Source: CAVQWT01 sp963810815
GTDB taxonomy: Bacteria > Pseudomonadota > Gammaproteobacteria > Burkholderiales > Casimicrobiaceae
Direction of reading: 5' to 3'
Assembly (NCBI GenBank): GCA_963810815.1
Contig: CAWEPB010000004.1
Location: 1-64,000, forward strand
Length of the DNA: 64,000 nucleotides
The translations under genes were made by a program, and so were the position numbers. The notes beneath the pieces are model-generated. The model made no database searches. It had not been told where the DNA came from and saw nothing but the letters and a program-made list of their open reading frames with translations. Below are positions 61,927-64,000 of this stretch, one piece after another; positions within the stretch are counted from its first letter, which is position 1; each line of letters starts with the position of its first letter.

Positions 61927-64000
<2,074 letters not shown>

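Overview
The window looks like chromosomal DNA of a high-GC betaproteobacterium, probably Burkholderiales. The grounds are a 16S-tRNA-Ile-tRNA-Ala-23S-5S operon with a beta-type 16S, the surE-pcm-nlpD-rpoS order, the rimP-nusA-infB order, an alanine-type aminotransferase pair coupled to hom-thrC, and very GC-rich coding sequence. Genus assignment would need a 16S search, which I could not run.

Layout. 1-3.1 kb: rimP-nusA-infB on the minus strand behind a compact promoter plus terminator leader. 3.2-4.7 kb: a HerA/DUF853 ATPase. 4.8-10.5 kb: one complete rRNA operon on the minus strand with promoter, boxA sites and terminator. 10.5-21 kb: an LpxL-type acyltransferase diverging from a phosphopantetheinyl transferase, two related secreted beta-helix genes (one broken by three +1 shifts), cbbY, a DUF3422 gene with a probable ATC start, cysteine synthase and a TrpB2-type enzyme. 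21-35 kb is an accessory segment with softer base composition. It holds a Tat-type DUF362 protein, a patatin lipoprotein, a flavocytochrome c pair whose cytochrome is fused to Ig-like repeats, two CYTH-like proteins with a Ppx/GppA phosphatase, a HEPN-like protein, an aldo/keto reductase, a third beta-helix protein, a SYLF lipoprotein and a cupin. It ends at an IS3-type remnant beside tRNA-fMet. 35.5-43 kb: a NitT/TauT-type ABC transporter, an FbpC-type ATPase, a degenerate C13 peptidase homologue and thrC. 43-46.8 kb: hom and two aminotransferases in a tightly coupled operon. 46.9-50.5 kb: a Mth938-like protein, an MFS transporter, a Tat-type Rieske protein and an HDAC-like amidohydrolase. 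50.7-54.8 kb: MoxR-DUF58-TgpA. 54.8-58.5 kb: surE-pcm-nlpD-rpoS. 58.7-61.6 kb: ferric-iron permease and a Fur-box-preceded binding protein. 61.9-64 kb: ppc, running off the end.

How genes work together. The ferric-iron uptake parts (ATPase at 38.5 kb, permease at 58.7 kb, binding protein at 60.5 kb) are scattered over three loci. In the accessory segment two FNR-type dyads stand upstream of redox genes, which suggests an oxygen- or nitrogen-oxide-responsive module of sulfide-type electron transfer. The CYTH/Ppx genes suggest a polyphosphate or triphosphate function.

Quality note. Nine single-base shifts interrupt six genes, including rpoS, and all are of the +1 type. That one-sidedness points to insertion errors in the assembly more than to gene decay. 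Affected genes are described as restored proteins with the shift positions given.
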